Assembly (NCBI GenBank): GCA_007751475.1 | Contig: CP036434.1 | Location: forward strand, 372,001-436,000 | Direction: 5' to 3' | Length of the DNA stretch: 64,000 nucleotides | Source of the DNA: Saltatorellus ferox | GTDB lineage: Bacteria; Planctomycetota; UBA1135; GCA-002686595 | In this document: positions 52,400-60,918 of the stretch, piece after piece | Layout of the letters: every line of letters begins with the position of its first letter | Numbering within the stretch: the stretch's first letter is position 1 | Notes under the pieces: model-generated | The model's database searches: none | Seen by the model: only the letters and a program-made list of their open reading frames with translations | What the model was told of the DNA's origin: nothing | Made by a program: the position numbers and the translations under genes

Positions 52400-53629
52400 A
52401 TGGCTGACAACAGAGGCGTCGTCTATCTCGGAACTCGCAACGTGGAGGTCCAGAACCTCGACTTTCCGAAGCTGGAGCACAAGGGCAAGAAGCTACCGCA
52501 CGCCGTCGTGCTAAAGCTCGTAGCGACGAACATCTGCGGCAGCGACCAGCACATGGTGCGCGGCCGTACCACCGCACCCAAAGGCCTGATCCTCGGTCAC
52601 GAGATCACGGGCGAGGTCGTCGAACTCGGCGACGACGTCGAGTTTCTCCAGAAGGGCGATATCGTCTCGGTCCCGTTCAACGTGGCGTGCGGCCGGTGCC
52701 GCGCCTGTCGCGGCCAGGATTCGCACGTTTGCCTGACCGTCAATGGCGATCGGGCGGGCGGCGCCTACGGCTATGTCGATATGGGCGGATGGGACGGAGG
52801 CCAGGCTGAGTATGTGATGGTGCCCTACGCCGACTACAACCTTCTGAAGTTCCCGGACCGCGACAAGGCGATGGAGAAGATCCTCGACCTCACGTGTCTG
52901 TCGGACATTCTGCCCACGGGATTCCACGGCGCGGTGAACGCGGGCGTCCAGCCGGGGTCGACGGTCTACGTGGCGGGCGCCGGGCCCGTCGGGCTCGCTT
53001 GCGCTGCTTCCTGTCACCTGCTGGGCGCGGCTGTCGTGATCGTGGGCGACATGAACGAGCGGCGACTCGCGCAGGCGCGGACCTTCGGCTGCGAAACGAT
53101 CGACCTCTCCAAGCACAGCGACGTCGCCGAACAGGTCGATCAGATCCTCGGCGAGCCACTCGTGGACGCGGCCATCGACTGCGTCGGCTTCGAGGCCAGC
53201 GGCCACGGTGAGCATTCGAAGGAAGCTCAGCCCGCGGTCGTTCTCAACACGGCGATGAGCCTCACGCGAGCGGCCGGCCGCATCGGCGTCCCTGGCCTCT
53301 ACGTGACCGAGGACCCGGGGGCCGACACGGAGGCCGCGAAGACGGGCAACCTGAACGTCCGCCTCGGGCTGGGCTGGGCCAAGGCGCACTCGCTGCACAC
53401 GGGGCAGACACCGGTGCTGCGCTACAATCGCCAGCTGATGCAGGCGATCCTGCACGACAAGATCAAGATCGCGGACGCGGTGAACGTGAGCGTCATCACG
53501 CTCGATGAAGCGCCGAAGGGCTACGAGGAGTTCGACGACGGCGTCGCGCGCAAGTTCGTCATCGATCCACACGGCATGGTGCCGGCCGGGCCGCGTTCCT
53601 CGGACGCGCACAAGAAGGCGGCCAAGTAG
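52400..53629 (+). CDS. fdhA: Glutathione-independent formaldehyde dehydrogenase (zinc alcohol dehydrogenase family)
   Basis: The 409-residue protein matches Pseudomonas formaldehyde dehydrogenase throughout. Catalytic zinc ligands Cys46 and His67 (NICGSDQHMVRGRT, GHEITGE) and structural-zinc cysteines 97, 100, 103 and 111 (CGRCRACRGQDSHVC) are at the same positions as in the P. putida enzyme. The Rossmann motif GAGPVGLACAAS follows. It oxidises formaldehyde to formate with tightly bound NAD. ATG 52400 gives the standard N-terminus MADNRGVVYLG. A 16-bp-stem hairpin follows the stop. Confidence 0.93.
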   Translation: MADNRGVVYLGTRNVEVQNLDFPKLEHKGKKLPHAVVLKLVATNICGSDQHMVRGRTTAPKGLILGHEITGEVVELGDDVEFLQKGDIVSVPFNVACGRCRACRGQDSHVCLTVNGDRAGGAYGYVDMGGWDGGQAEYVMVPYADYNLLKFPDRDKAMEKILDLTCLSDILPTGFHGAVNAGVQPGSTVYVAGAGPVGLACAASCHLLGAAVVIVGDMNERRLAQARTFGCETIDLSKHSDVAEQVDQILGEPLVDAAIDCVGFEASGHGEHSKEAQPAVVLNTAMSLTRAAGRIGVPGLYVTEDPGADTEAAKTGNLNVRLGLGWAKAHSLHTGQTPVLRYNRQLMQAILHDKIKIADAVNVSVITLDEAPKGYEEFDDGVARKFVIDPHGMVPAGPRSSDAHKKAAK

Positions 53630-53664
53630 AAGGCTCCTCGCCCGCGCCGAAGACAGTGCACGAA

Positions 53665-53708
53665 GAAGCCCGCCGCGGCCTCCCTCGATGGGGGCCGCGG
53701 CGGGCTTC
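53665..53708. terminator. 16-bp perfect-stem hairpin between convergent genes
   Basis: GAAGCCCGCCGCGGCC (53665-53680) pairs perfectly with GGCCGCGGCGGGCTTC (53693-53708) around a 12-base loop. It lies between fdhA and the convergent PPC-type gene, so it should act on both. No long T-tract is present. Confidence 0.75.
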
Positions 53709-53748
53709 GCTCGTTCTCCGGAGGCTCGTGAGGAACCCCCGAGCCGTC

Positions 53749-54963
53749 TCACTGGAACGTGATCCCGAGGGCCGTGGAGAAGTTCGAGACCGCCATGCCG
53801 CCGACCGAGTCACGGTGCCAGAGCTGCCAGAGGCGGGTCTCACCGGCCATGACCGCGCCGAAGCCGCCGCCGCCGATGGGGGTGTTCGTCAGGTCGGGCT
53901 GGTAGAACACCGCGTTGCCACCGCCCGTGAAGAGAGCGTCGTAGTTGTAGCGTCCGGGCACGTCGAGACAGAGGTTGCCGAGCGAGCCGCCGGGGTTCAG
54001 GGCGAGCTTGAAGACCGGCGACGTGATGAAGTAGCCGACGGAGGAGGTGGGAAGGTCCACGACGTAGAGGAACACACCGTTATCGGTCGCCACGTCGCTG
54101 CCGCGCGCGCAGAGCGTGGCCGGGCGGGCCGTCGAGTTCGGGACGGCGCTGCAGACCTGGTTGCCAATGGTCGGGAGCACGTTGTTCCCGAAGCAGGCCG
54201 TGAGGCTGTAGTCCGCGAAGCCCTCGCCGTTCTTCATGAAGACGCGCACGACGATCGCCTCGGGCATCGAGGGTGCGGTGGTGTTCATGTAGCGCAGCGA
54301 CTCGTTGTCGGTCACCGACGTGGAGCTCGCCAGAAGCGTCGTGCAGCCGAGGTTCCAAAGCTCGATGTCCAGGTCGCCCTGGGCATGGGAGAACAGCACG
54401 TCGATCTGAATCTCGACGCCCGCGTTCTGGAGGCGGCCGACGTAGTAGTCCTCGTCGCAGCCGGTGACCACGAGGCCCGGCATGGTGAAGGACTGGAGAG
54501 CGACCAGCGAGCCGCTCGAGCAGGTGTCATTGTCCTCGAGCATATCGTCGACGATCTCGGCGGCCGCGACTTCGAGGGTGTACGGCTCGTCCGTCAGACC
54601 TGCACCCTTCACCTGGACGATGACCTCGCGGGCGGTGCCGCCGCAGTCGAAGTAGCTCAGGGGAGCCGCCGTGGCGCTCGCCAGTGAGCTGCCGCAGCCG
54701 GACTCCCAGAGCTCGACGTCGAGGCTGTTGCCCGCGCCGTCCATGGCGTTGATCGTGACGTCCGCGTTCGCCGGGATGGCGACGGCGAAGTAGTCGTCGT
54801 CAGGACCGGCGGTGAGGGAGCCGGTGGTGCCGATGGTGATCAGCGGCGGAGCCACGCAGTCGTCGTTGGGCTCGAAGGCGTCCTGGGCGAGGACGGGGGA
54901 GGAGAGGGTCGTCGCTGCCAGAGCGACGGCGAAGCCCGCGGAGAGAATTCGGGTGGAGACCAT
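53749..54963 (-). CDS. Secreted PPC-type protein with the FQAWxRD-related C-terminal module
   Basis: The 404-residue protein has a signal peptide (LSAGFAVALAATTLSSPVLA) and two PPC-like (peptidase pre-C-terminal) domains with the pattern AGPDDDYFAVAIPANADV and GDLDIELWNLGCTTL. The last 135 residues form the recurrent module (CSAVPNSTARPA, GGSLGNLCLDV, WQLWHRD, VSNFSTALGITF). No catalytic residues recognised. Exported, probably surface-associated. Confidence 0.85.
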   Translation of the reverse strand: MVSTRILSAGFAVALAATTLSSPVLAQDAFEPNDDCVAPPLITIGTTGSLTAGPDDDYFAVAIPANADVTINAMDGAGNSLDVELWESGCGSSLASATAAPLSYFDCGGTAREVIVQVKGAGLTDEPYTLEVAAAEIVDDMLEDNDTCSSGSLVALQSFTMPGLVVTGCDEDYYVGRLQNAGVEIQIDVLFSHAQGDLDIELWNLGCTTLLASSTSVTDNESLRYMNTTAPSMPEAIVVRVFMKNGEGFADYSLTACFGNNVLPTIGNQVCSAVPNSTARPATLCARGSDVATDNGVFLYVVDLPTSSVGYFITSPVFKLALNPGGSLGNLCLDVPGRYNYDALFTGGGNAVFYQPDLTNTPIGGGGFGAVMAGETRLWQLWHRDSVGGMAVSNFSTALGITFQ

Positions 54964-55274
54964 GGAGAGTGCGGCGATCGTCGCCGGAGCGATAAAACGA
55001 GAACGAGTGGGCAGGCAGTGGAAGGAGTGCGCATTCGCCGAAGCTCACGGGCCTTCGGGGACGCGGCCCACAAGTCTGGCATGCCAGCTACCGAGAGGGG
55101 GGGTCGAGCGTTCCAGGTTCCGCATTCGGCGGCAGGAATTCCCTAACCGGTGCCGCAAGACTCGTTTTGCGCCGCTTTCCGACCCGTTCTGATCCTTTGA
55201 CTGAAAGAACCGACACACGGGTAAGCGGTGCTGACTCCTCGGAGTCGGCGCCGCCACCCACCAACGTCTCCGTT
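54964..55274. other. 311-bp intergenic region between two minus-strand genes
   Basis: It should contain the promoter of the PPC-type gene and the 3' end of the oxidoreductase transcript. I saw no coding frame or RNA gene. One hairpin is present: GACTCC/GGAGTC at 55233-55246 (extending to 55230-55249), near the oxidoreductase stop. Confidence 0.55.
55230..55249 (-). terminator. Candidate terminator hairpin downstream of the oxidoreductase
   Basis: GCTGACTCCTCGGAGTCGGC can form a 9-bp stem with one G-T pair and a 2-base loop, 26 bp after the stop codon. No T-tract follows, so confidence is low. Confidence 0.35.
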
Positions 55275-56699
55275 CTATAGATCGACCGTGCCGAAGCGTT
55301 CCGTCGCGATCGACGCGCAGAGACGCCTCACCACGGGGTCGGTGTATCGGTGATACGCCGCGATGTTGTGTGGACCGACGCCGTGCTCCGCGCTGTAGCT
55401 TCCGCCGAATTCCTCGACGCAGATGCCGTAGACCAGCGACTGGAGCCTGCGCTTCAGCGCGGCGAGGTCGGCCGGATCCATGTCCCTTTTCAGGACGAGG
55501 TTCAGGTGGCTGCCGCCGTCGCCCCAGTGCCCGAAGTCGCAGACGCGTACGTCGGGCGCGACCTCGTGCACGCGTTTCTCCACCTCGGCGGTGAACCGCG
55601 CCATGTCCCCTCGAGGGGTGGAGACGTCCAGGCCCAGCACAGGGCCCTCTTCGCGCAGGGACTCCGAGACCTGGTGGCGGATCGACCAGAAGTCCTCGAC
55701 GTCGCCGACGACGACGTCTTCGACCCCCTCGGGCATGGCTTCCATCGCGCTCTCCAGCGCCATCCCGAGCACGTCTTCGAGGTCGAGCACCTCGGCGGGG
55801 AGGCTGCACTGAAGCTCCACCAGCACGGCGTAGGCGGGCGCACCCTCGGCGAACGGCTGCCGCTCCAGCGAACCGTGGCGAAGCACCGCCTCGGTCGCGT
55901 TCCTGGAGATGGCCTCGAACGCGCTCAGGAAGTCACCGACCACAGGCTCCAGCCGCTGGAGGAGCTCGACGACGGCGGCGCCGGACGTGGCACAGACGAG
56001 GGCGCCGACCGTTTGTTTCGGCAGCGGCCAGGTCTTGAGCACCGCGCGCGTCACGATGCCGAACGCTCCACTCGTGCCGACGAAGAGCTGCTTGGCGTCG
56101 AGTCCGGTGTTGTTCTTGGCGAGACGGTCGAGCTGGGTGTAGACCTCGCCCGTCGGCAGCACCACCTCGAGGCCCAAGAGGTTCGCGCGCACGTCGCCGT
56201 AGCGCACGAGCCGCGAGCCGCCGGTGTTGGTGACGATCATCCCGCCGATCTGCGGATCGGCCCCGAGGTCGATCGGGAACGAGCGACCGTGGGCGGCCAG
56301 CGCCTCGTTCAGCTGCGAGAGCAGCACCCCGCCGTCGACGATCACCGTGCCGTCCTCGGGGAAGACCTGGATCGTCTTCGAGAGGCGTTCCAGGGAGAGC
56401 ACCGCCATCTCTCCCGAATCATCGGGGTTCGACGCGGCGACGAGGCCGGTGTTGGCGCCGATCGGCTGGATCCGGACGCCCGCCGAGCGGCAGAGGCGGA
56501 CGGCCGCGGCGACGTGCTCGACGGTGCGAGGCTTCAGCACCATACGCGCGCGGCCTTCGCCGTAGCGCCAGCCCTTCTCGTAGGCGGCGAGGTCGGGCGC
56601 CTCGGTGAAGACGCAGTCCGCGCCGATCGCGTCGCCGAGGTCGCGGGCCAGCGAAGCGGTGGTGGCGGAATCGGGTTGGGTGCTGCTGGTGTCGGTCAT
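55275..56699 (-). CDS. FAD-linked D-2-hydroxyglutarate dehydrogenase-like oxidoreductase
   Basis: The 474-residue protein has an FAD_binding_4 domain (QPIGANTGLVAASNPD, DPQIGGMIVTNTGGSRLVRY, FVGTSGAFGIVTRAVL) and a FAD_oxidase_C domain with the metal/substrate site GDGGSHLNLV and SAEHGVGPHN. This architecture matches D-2-hydroxyglutarate and D-lactate dehydrogenases. Its ATG overlaps the stop of the DUF1338 gene by one base (TGATG), so they are translationally coupled. With HglS upstream, the expected reaction is D-2-hydroxyglutarate to 2-oxoglutarate, passing electrons to a quinone or ETF. The substrate is inferred from context. Confidence 0.88.
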   Translation of the reverse strand: MTDTSSTQPDSATTASLARDLGDAIGADCVFTEAPDLAAYEKGWRYGEGRARMVLKPRTVEHVAAAVRLCRSAGVRIQPIGANTGLVAASNPDDSGEMAVLSLERLSKTIQVFPEDGTVIVDGGVLLSQLNEALAAHGRSFPIDLGADPQIGGMIVTNTGGSRLVRYGDVRANLLGLEVVLPTGEVYTQLDRLAKNNTGLDAKQLFVGTSGAFGIVTRAVLKTWPLPKQTVGALVCATSGAAVVELLQRLEPVVGDFLSAFEAISRNATEAVLRHGSLERQPFAEGAPAYAVLVELQCSLPAEVLDLEDVLGMALESAMEAMPEGVEDVVVGDVEDFWSIRHQVSESLREEGPVLGLDVSTPRGDMARFTAEVEKRVHEVAPDVRVCDFGHWGDGGSHLNLVLKRDMDPADLAALKRRLQSLVYGICVEEFGGSYSAEHGVGPHNIAAYHRYTDPVVRRLCASIATERFGTVDL

Positions 56700-57772
56700 C
56701 AGGCCGATTCTTGCCGATCCGCGGCTTCCTGGCCCGCGGTCATCTTGAAGATCGAGGTGGCGTTACCGGCATCGAACGTCAGGTCGAGCGCGCCGTCGGC
56801 GAGCGTCTTGCGCGTGATGAATTCGTGGAAGGAGCCGGGGACGTCGCGCACGACGCGGTGACCCTCGGCGGTGCGAAAGAGCCGCTGGGTCGTGGCCGCT
56901 CGGAAGGCGGTTTGCATCACGTTGCCGTTCCGCGACACCTCGACCGAGTCCTTGATCGGTCGGCCGAGGGCGCGCTGGTGATCAGCGACGGCGAACACGT
57001 CCGCGACGCGGTCGGTGGCGTGGTTGAACGCGTTGCCTTCGGTGGCGATCCAGGCCATCTCGGAGCTCTCGGCGAGCAGGGTCTCGTAGGCCTCGACCGT
57101 CGGCTCCTCGTGGTTACGATCGAAGCAGCGGACGAGTTCGGGGAGGAGCGCGCGTGCCTCGTCGAAGGGCAGAGCGCCTTCCGTGGAGAGACGCTCGAGG
57201 ATCTGGCGGGCGTGGTCCGTCAGGGGGTCGTGGCTCTGGCCGACGACGCTGGCGACGGCGTCCTGGAACTTCGCCGAGAAGCGCTCGGGGTGCAGCTCGG
57301 AGACGAAGTACTGGGGAATGGCCTCGGGCAGGTCGGCGTGGCAGAACGCGTACCCGGTCATCGAGATCCCCGAGAGGTCGTAGACGCCGACGCGGGCGTA
57401 GCCGAGCGGCTCCAGGATGCGGGCGAAGGCGCTCGCGCCGGAGGGGAGCTCGCCGCAGTCGGTCGCGACGGTGCGAAGCGCGCCGTGGTCGAAGGTGAGG
57501 GCGTGGCCCGCCTGGACCGAGTCCTCCACGTAGGCGCGGGCCATGGGGACGCGGCGCTGGACGTCGTCGAAGAGCAGACCCGCGAGGGCGAGGGCGATCT
57601 CGGCGCGCGACACCTCGGCAGCAGGCTCCCCCGCCGGGAACACGAGAGCGGTTCGAATCGCGCGGGCACGAACGTCCCCGGCGTGGGTGGCCATCAGGCG
57701 CTCGATCGTGGCGGGGGAGGGGACGCGGGCGGCGAGCGGGCCGCTCTGGATGGCGTGGCTGTCGGACTTCAT
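56699..57772 (-). CDS. hglS: DUF1338 2-oxoadipate dioxygenase/decarboxylase (HglS-like)
   Basis: The protein has 357 residues from ATG 57772 (MKSDSHAIQSGPL). DUF1338 enzymes convert 2-oxoadipate with O2 to D-2-hydroxyglutarate and CO2 in lysine catabolism. Candidate metal ligands are His96 (in FDHGALRT), His251 (FNHATDR) and Glu317 (GSFHEFITR); Arg100 follows His96 with the same spacing as the known His-x3-Arg of HglS. The longer upstream frame crosses the repeat at 57.85 kb and is not used. The gene overlaps the D-2-hydroxyglutarate dehydrogenase start. It is shorter than Pseudomonas HglS but keeps the core. Confidence 0.88.
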   Translation of the reverse strand: MKSDSHAIQSGPLAARVPSPATIERLMATHAGDVRARAIRTALVFPAGEPAAEVSRAEIALALAGLLFDDVQRRVPMARAYVEDSVQAGHALTFDHGALRTVATDCGELPSGASAFARILEPLGYARVGVYDLSGISMTGYAFCHADLPEAIPQYFVSELHPERFSAKFQDAVASVVGQSHDPLTDHARQILERLSTEGALPFDEARALLPELVRCFDRNHEEPTVEAYETLLAESSEMAWIATEGNAFNHATDRVADVFAVADHQRALGRPIKDSVEVSRNGNVMQTAFRAATTQRLFRTAEGHRVVRDVPGSFHEFITRKTLADGALDLTFDAGNATSIFKMTAGQEAADRQESA

Positions 57773-57850
57773 CGTCGTGGGTTCCAGGGTGCCGGGCGCG
57801 TTCACTTCGAACGCGTCCCGGACGTCCAGAATCATCGGCCGGGTGCTCCC

Positions 57851-57943
57851 GGGATCCGAACGAAGAATGCGCATGGCCCCATGCGGAAAGGTCATACCCC
57901 GCTCGCCCAAGAGCGTTCCCGCAGTGACGAGTCCCGAATCGGC
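57851..57943 (+). repeat. 93-bp direct repeat, copy 1: hglS side, includes a 16-bp palindrome
   Basis: About 77 of 93 bases match copy 2 at 59889-59981 without a gap. It contains the perfect inverted repeat CGCATGGCCCCATGCG (57870-57885). In copy 2 the same region precedes the intact lysR start, so this copy is probably the original lysR-hglS divergent promoter. Confidence 0.85.
57870..57885. promoter_or_regulatory. Candidate LysR operator near hglS
   Basis: CGCATGG-CC-CCATGCG is a 7-2-7 perfect palindrome, 85 bp upstream of the hglS start and within the region shared with lysR. Its conservation in both copies supports a regulator-binding site; binding is not demonstrated. Confidence 0.55.
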
Positions 57944-58070
57944 ACCAGGCCCGACCCACATCGGCGGCCATCGAGGCCACTTCGGGCATCGCAGGTTCAC
58001 CGAAGCGGCCGGAACCCTCCGCCGGAGCGCGGACGCGATGCCGCGTCCGGCGATGGGTCGGACCAGGTAG
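57909..58070 (+). pseudogene. Decayed 5' fragment of a lysR-type regulator gene
   Basis: The frame from 57909 reads K-S-V-P..ESAPG, then RRFTEAAGTLRRSADAM, ending in TAG at 58068-58070. It aligns with the first 50 residues of the intact LysR at 59947 (SVP..SSESAR, then HCSFTGAAKELSRTQG). The start ATG has become AAG. DNA similarity also extends past the 93-bp repeat. It has lost most of the helix-turn-helix and all the rest. Confidence 0.7.
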
Positions 58071-58098
58071 CTACCGAAACGTCAGGTCTTGACGTCGA

Positions 58099-59712
58099 TC
58101 AGCGGAACGTCACTGCCAAGGCGCTCGAGAAGTTGCTCACCACGGCTCCCGCCTGGAAGTCACGGTGCCACGCCTGGAAGTACCAGGTCTGGCCCGCCTG
58201 CGCCGCCACGAAGCCACCGGGCTGTGGCAGCGCCTGGGGGTAGATCCGGATCGTCGTGTTGAGGTCGGGGGTGAAGGCAAGGCCGCGACCGATGGAGCCG
58301 CCCAGGCACAGGTTGCCGACGCTTCCACCTGGGTTCGCAACGAAGCCCGACATGCTGGACACGAGCGGGATCGTCAAACCTCCCACATGGTTGATGAGGC
58401 GCAGCTCGAGGTCGTTGAACGAGGCCTTGTCAAGTCCGATCGCGCGGAGCGAGGAGGGGACTCCGAGGCTGTTCGGGACGCCTTCGCACACGACGTCGTT
58501 CGGCAGTGCAAGGCTCGCGATCACGAGGGAATTCTGCACCCCACCACCGGGGACCTGAAGTGAGGTGATGGCCAGCACTCGGCCGTCCTCCAGGAACGCT
58601 GACTGCCTGAAGCCCGGGGGGGGGCCCGCCAGGGCGAAGCCCGCGTCAGGGAATCCATTGCCGCTCGCGTCCACGCCATCGGCGCCGATCCGATCCAGGG
58701 AAACTCCGTCCAGGAGCACACCCAGGCCGTTGCCGAAGAGATCGTCGGTCAGGGCGAATCCGTCGGCTGTGGTGTCCACAAGCTGCGTGAAGGGGCCGCG
58801 TCGCACAGGGGCACCGTCGCGGTAGAGAACCGGACCGTAGTCGTCCCGGCCCAGAAACGTGACGTCGTTTCGATCGTTCGTGAACGCATCCTGGAACGAT
58901 GTGAATGACGTGAACGACGAGTCTTCCGTCGTGACCGGAAGCAGGCCGACCCGGGTCCGGTGGACGCCGCCGGGCCCGACGATGGCCATCTCTTCATTGC
59001 CGGTCAGTGATGACTCGAAGGCCACCACTGCCACCCAGAAGGTCCCGTCAGGGCTCGACTCGAACGTGCGAATCTGGGAGACGGGACCCGAGAGCCCGGC
59101 CACCGTATCGCCGCTGGCGATGACGATCGTCTCCGCGGGATAGCGGACCACGAGCTGCGTCGATGGCCCCTGTGGATTCCCAAGGGGCCGGGCAAAGCCC
59201 TTGACGAAGGTGCGCGGTCCGGCGGTCATGCGCGGCGTACTCGAACCGCCCCACTCCAGGAGTGTCGTGCCGATGGCATCGCCCGGAACGGCCAAGGGGG
59301 TGTCGTTCACCCACGAAGTGAATCCGGGCCCCAGCGCATCGACATAGGCCGTGTAGGCGATGTCGACCCCCCGGACACGGGGATTGAAAATGTTCTCCTG
59401 GATGCGGCCACCGAGGGTTTGTGGAGTCCGCAGTGCGGACGGGGTACTCGTGCCGGAGCCAGCGAGAACGCCGTAGAACTCGGCGTTGCTCCCGTTGTTG
59501 GTCGCGGCCACCCAGGAACCGGCCTGGTCGGTCGCGATCTCGGTGAATGCGGTGACGCCTGGTACGTCCTGGGGAAGGGCCACCACCTCGGCCACGACGG
59601 CCTGCGGCGATGGGGAAGAGAAGGCGAGGGAGGGCCATGCTGCGAGGGCGAGCAGAACCCCGATGGGCGCGGCGGGAAGCGGCGCGATCGAGAGTGGGCT
59701 GGAGTTCTTCAT
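58099..59712 (-). CDS. Secreted protein with the recurrent FQAWxRD C-terminal module
   Basis: The protein has 537 residues from ATG 59712 (MKNSSPLSIAPLPAAPIGVL; signal peptide). The N-terminal 350 residues resemble a beta-propeller-type reading (FTEIATDQAGSWVAATNN, QIRTFESSPDGTFWVAVV). The C-terminal 140 residues (from CEGVPNSLGVPSS) form the recurrent module with NPGGSVGNLCLGG, TWYFQAWHRD and VSNFSSALAVTF. It lies between the two 93-bp repeat copies and separates the decayed lysR from the intact one. Function unknown. Confidence 0.83.
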   Translation of the reverse strand: MKNSSPLSIAPLPAAPIGVLLALAAWPSLAFSSPSPQAVVAEVVALPQDVPGVTAFTEIATDQAGSWVAATNNGSNAEFYGVLAGSGTSTPSALRTPQTLGGRIQENIFNPRVRGVDIAYTAYVDALGPGFTSWVNDTPLAVPGDAIGTTLLEWGGSSTPRMTAGPRTFVKGFARPLGNPQGPSTQLVVRYPAETIVIASGDTVAGLSGPVSQIRTFESSPDGTFWVAVVAFESSLTGNEEMAIVGPGGVHRTRVGLLPVTTEDSSFTSFTSFQDAFTNDRNDVTFLGRDDYGPVLYRDGAPVRRGPFTQLVDTTADGFALTDDLFGNGLGVLLDGVSLDRIGADGVDASGNGFPDAGFALAGPPPGFRQSAFLEDGRVLAITSLQVPGGGVQNSLVIASLALPNDVVCEGVPNSLGVPSSLRAIGLDKASFNDLELRLINHVGGLTIPLVSSMSGFVANPGGSVGNLCLGGSIGRGLAFTPDLNTTIRIYPQALPQPGGFVAAQAGQTWYFQAWHRDFQAGAVVSNFSSALAVTFR

Positions 59713-59888
59713 GGGATGCGTAGTGTAAACCATGCGTGCGGTTTCGCTCGAGCGATCGAAAATGCACCACTTCCGGGTCTTTGGACCCTGCCGCGCTTTG
59801 CGGCGGGGCCCTGCGCGATTCATGCGGATTCCGAAATCGTTGCGCGCTCGGGCAGTGCGGCACCCGGGGGTGTCGATCCGGCGACGTC

Positions 59889-59981
59889 GGGACCCGAACG
59901 AAGAATGCGCATGGCCCCATGGGGAAAGGTTCTACCCTGTGCGCCCATGAGTGTTCCTGATGAAGCGAGTTCCGAATCGGC
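59889..59981 (+). repeat. 93-bp direct repeat, copy 2: lysR side, includes promoter and start codon
   Basis: Matches copy 1 at 57851-57943. Contains the imperfect palindrome CGCATGGCCCCATGGG (59908-59923) about 24 bp before the lysR ATG and the first 12 codons of lysR. Confidence 0.85.
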
Positions 59982-60918
59982 GCGGGAAACGGACGATCGC
60001 GAGCTGCCTTCGCTGACGGCCCTCACCGCCTTCGAGGCCACCCTGCGGCACTGCAGCTTCACCGGCGCCGCCAAGGAACTCTCCCGCACCCAGGGCGCGG
60101 TGTCGCGTCAGGTGGCGCTGCTGGAGAGCCATATCGGCCGTGAGCTCTTCCACCGTGAGAACCCTCGCCTTCGGCCGACGCGCGCCGCGGTGGAATTTGG
60201 AGCCAAGGTCAGCACGCTGCTGGCGCGACTCCGGGGCGCGATCGCGGACGTTCGGCAGTCGGGGCCGACGACCGACGTGCTGCACCTCGCGCTCCTGCCC
60301 ACGTTCGGAACGACCTGGCTCATCCCTCGGATTCCAGGCTTCCTCAAGGCGCATCCCGACGTGTCCGTCGAGTTCACCACGAGCCTCAAGGCCTTCGACT
60401 TCGACGCGGGCGATATCGACGCCGCGATCCACTACGGGTCGGCGACGTGGCCCGGAGGGCGGGCCGAGAAGCTGATGTCCGAAGAGGTCGTCGCCGTGTG
60501 CGCGCCGCACCTGCGGTCCGAAGTGCAGGCGCCCGGCGATTTCCTGGGGAAGACGCTGCTCCAGCTCGTGAGTCGCCCGAACGCGTGGAAGCAGTGGCTC
60601 GAAGCCCATGGCGCACCGGAGGTGGACGGCCGGCGCGGACCGCGCTTCGAGCATCATATGATGGTGGTGGAAGCCGCGCGCGCGGGCCTCGGGTACGCGC
60701 TCCTTCCCGACTTCGTCGCGGACCCCTTGCTCGCGCGGAAGGAACTCGTCGAGGCGCCCTCGGGCTCGCGCTTCGCGACCCGCAGTAGCTACTGGCTCGT
60801 CTACCCGGAACGAAGTCTGGAGCTGCCGGCGCTCGTCGCCTTTCGCGAATGGCTGCGCCAGGAAATCCGCGCGGACCGCGGCGACCCGAAGGGCGATAAG
60901 GGAAACTCGAAGCGATGA
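59947..60918 (+). CDS. LysR-family transcriptional regulator (GcvA-like)
   Basis: The 323-residue protein has an N-terminal winged helix-turn-helix (AFEATLRHCSFTGAAKELSR then TQGAVSRQVALLESHIG) and a LysR substrate-binding domain (LHLALLPTFGTTWLIPRIPG, IDAAIHYGSATWPGG). The C-terminal segment VEAARAGLGYALLPDFVADP is typical of GcvA-type regulators. Its last four bases overlap the PLP-decarboxylase start (ATGA). Given the shared promoter sequence with hglS, it may regulate both units. The inducer is unknown. Confidence 0.92.
   Translation: MSVPDEASSESARETDDRELPSLTALTAFEATLRHCSFTGAAKELSRTQGAVSRQVALLESHIGRELFHRENPRLRPTRAAVEFGAKVSTLLARLRGAIADVRQSGPTTDVLHLALLPTFGTTWLIPRIPGFLKAHPDVSVEFTTSLKAFDFDAGDIDAAIHYGSATWPGGRAEKLMSEEVVAVCAPHLRSEVQAPGDFLGKTLLQLVSRPNAWKQWLEAHGAPEVDGRRGPRFEHHMMVVEAARAGLGYALLPDFVADPLLARKELVEAPSGSRFATRSSYWLVYPERSLELPALVAFREWLRQEIRADRGDPKGDKGNSKR

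Noticed and set aside
55350..56861. Long plus-strand frame opposite the FAD oxidoreductase
   Set aside because: Antisense shadow; the minus strand has clear FAD-binding motifs.
56699..58000. Longer 433-residue version of HglS starting upstream
   Set aside because: The extra 76 residues translate the promoter repeat and lysR remnant; DUF1338 similarity begins after ATG 57772.
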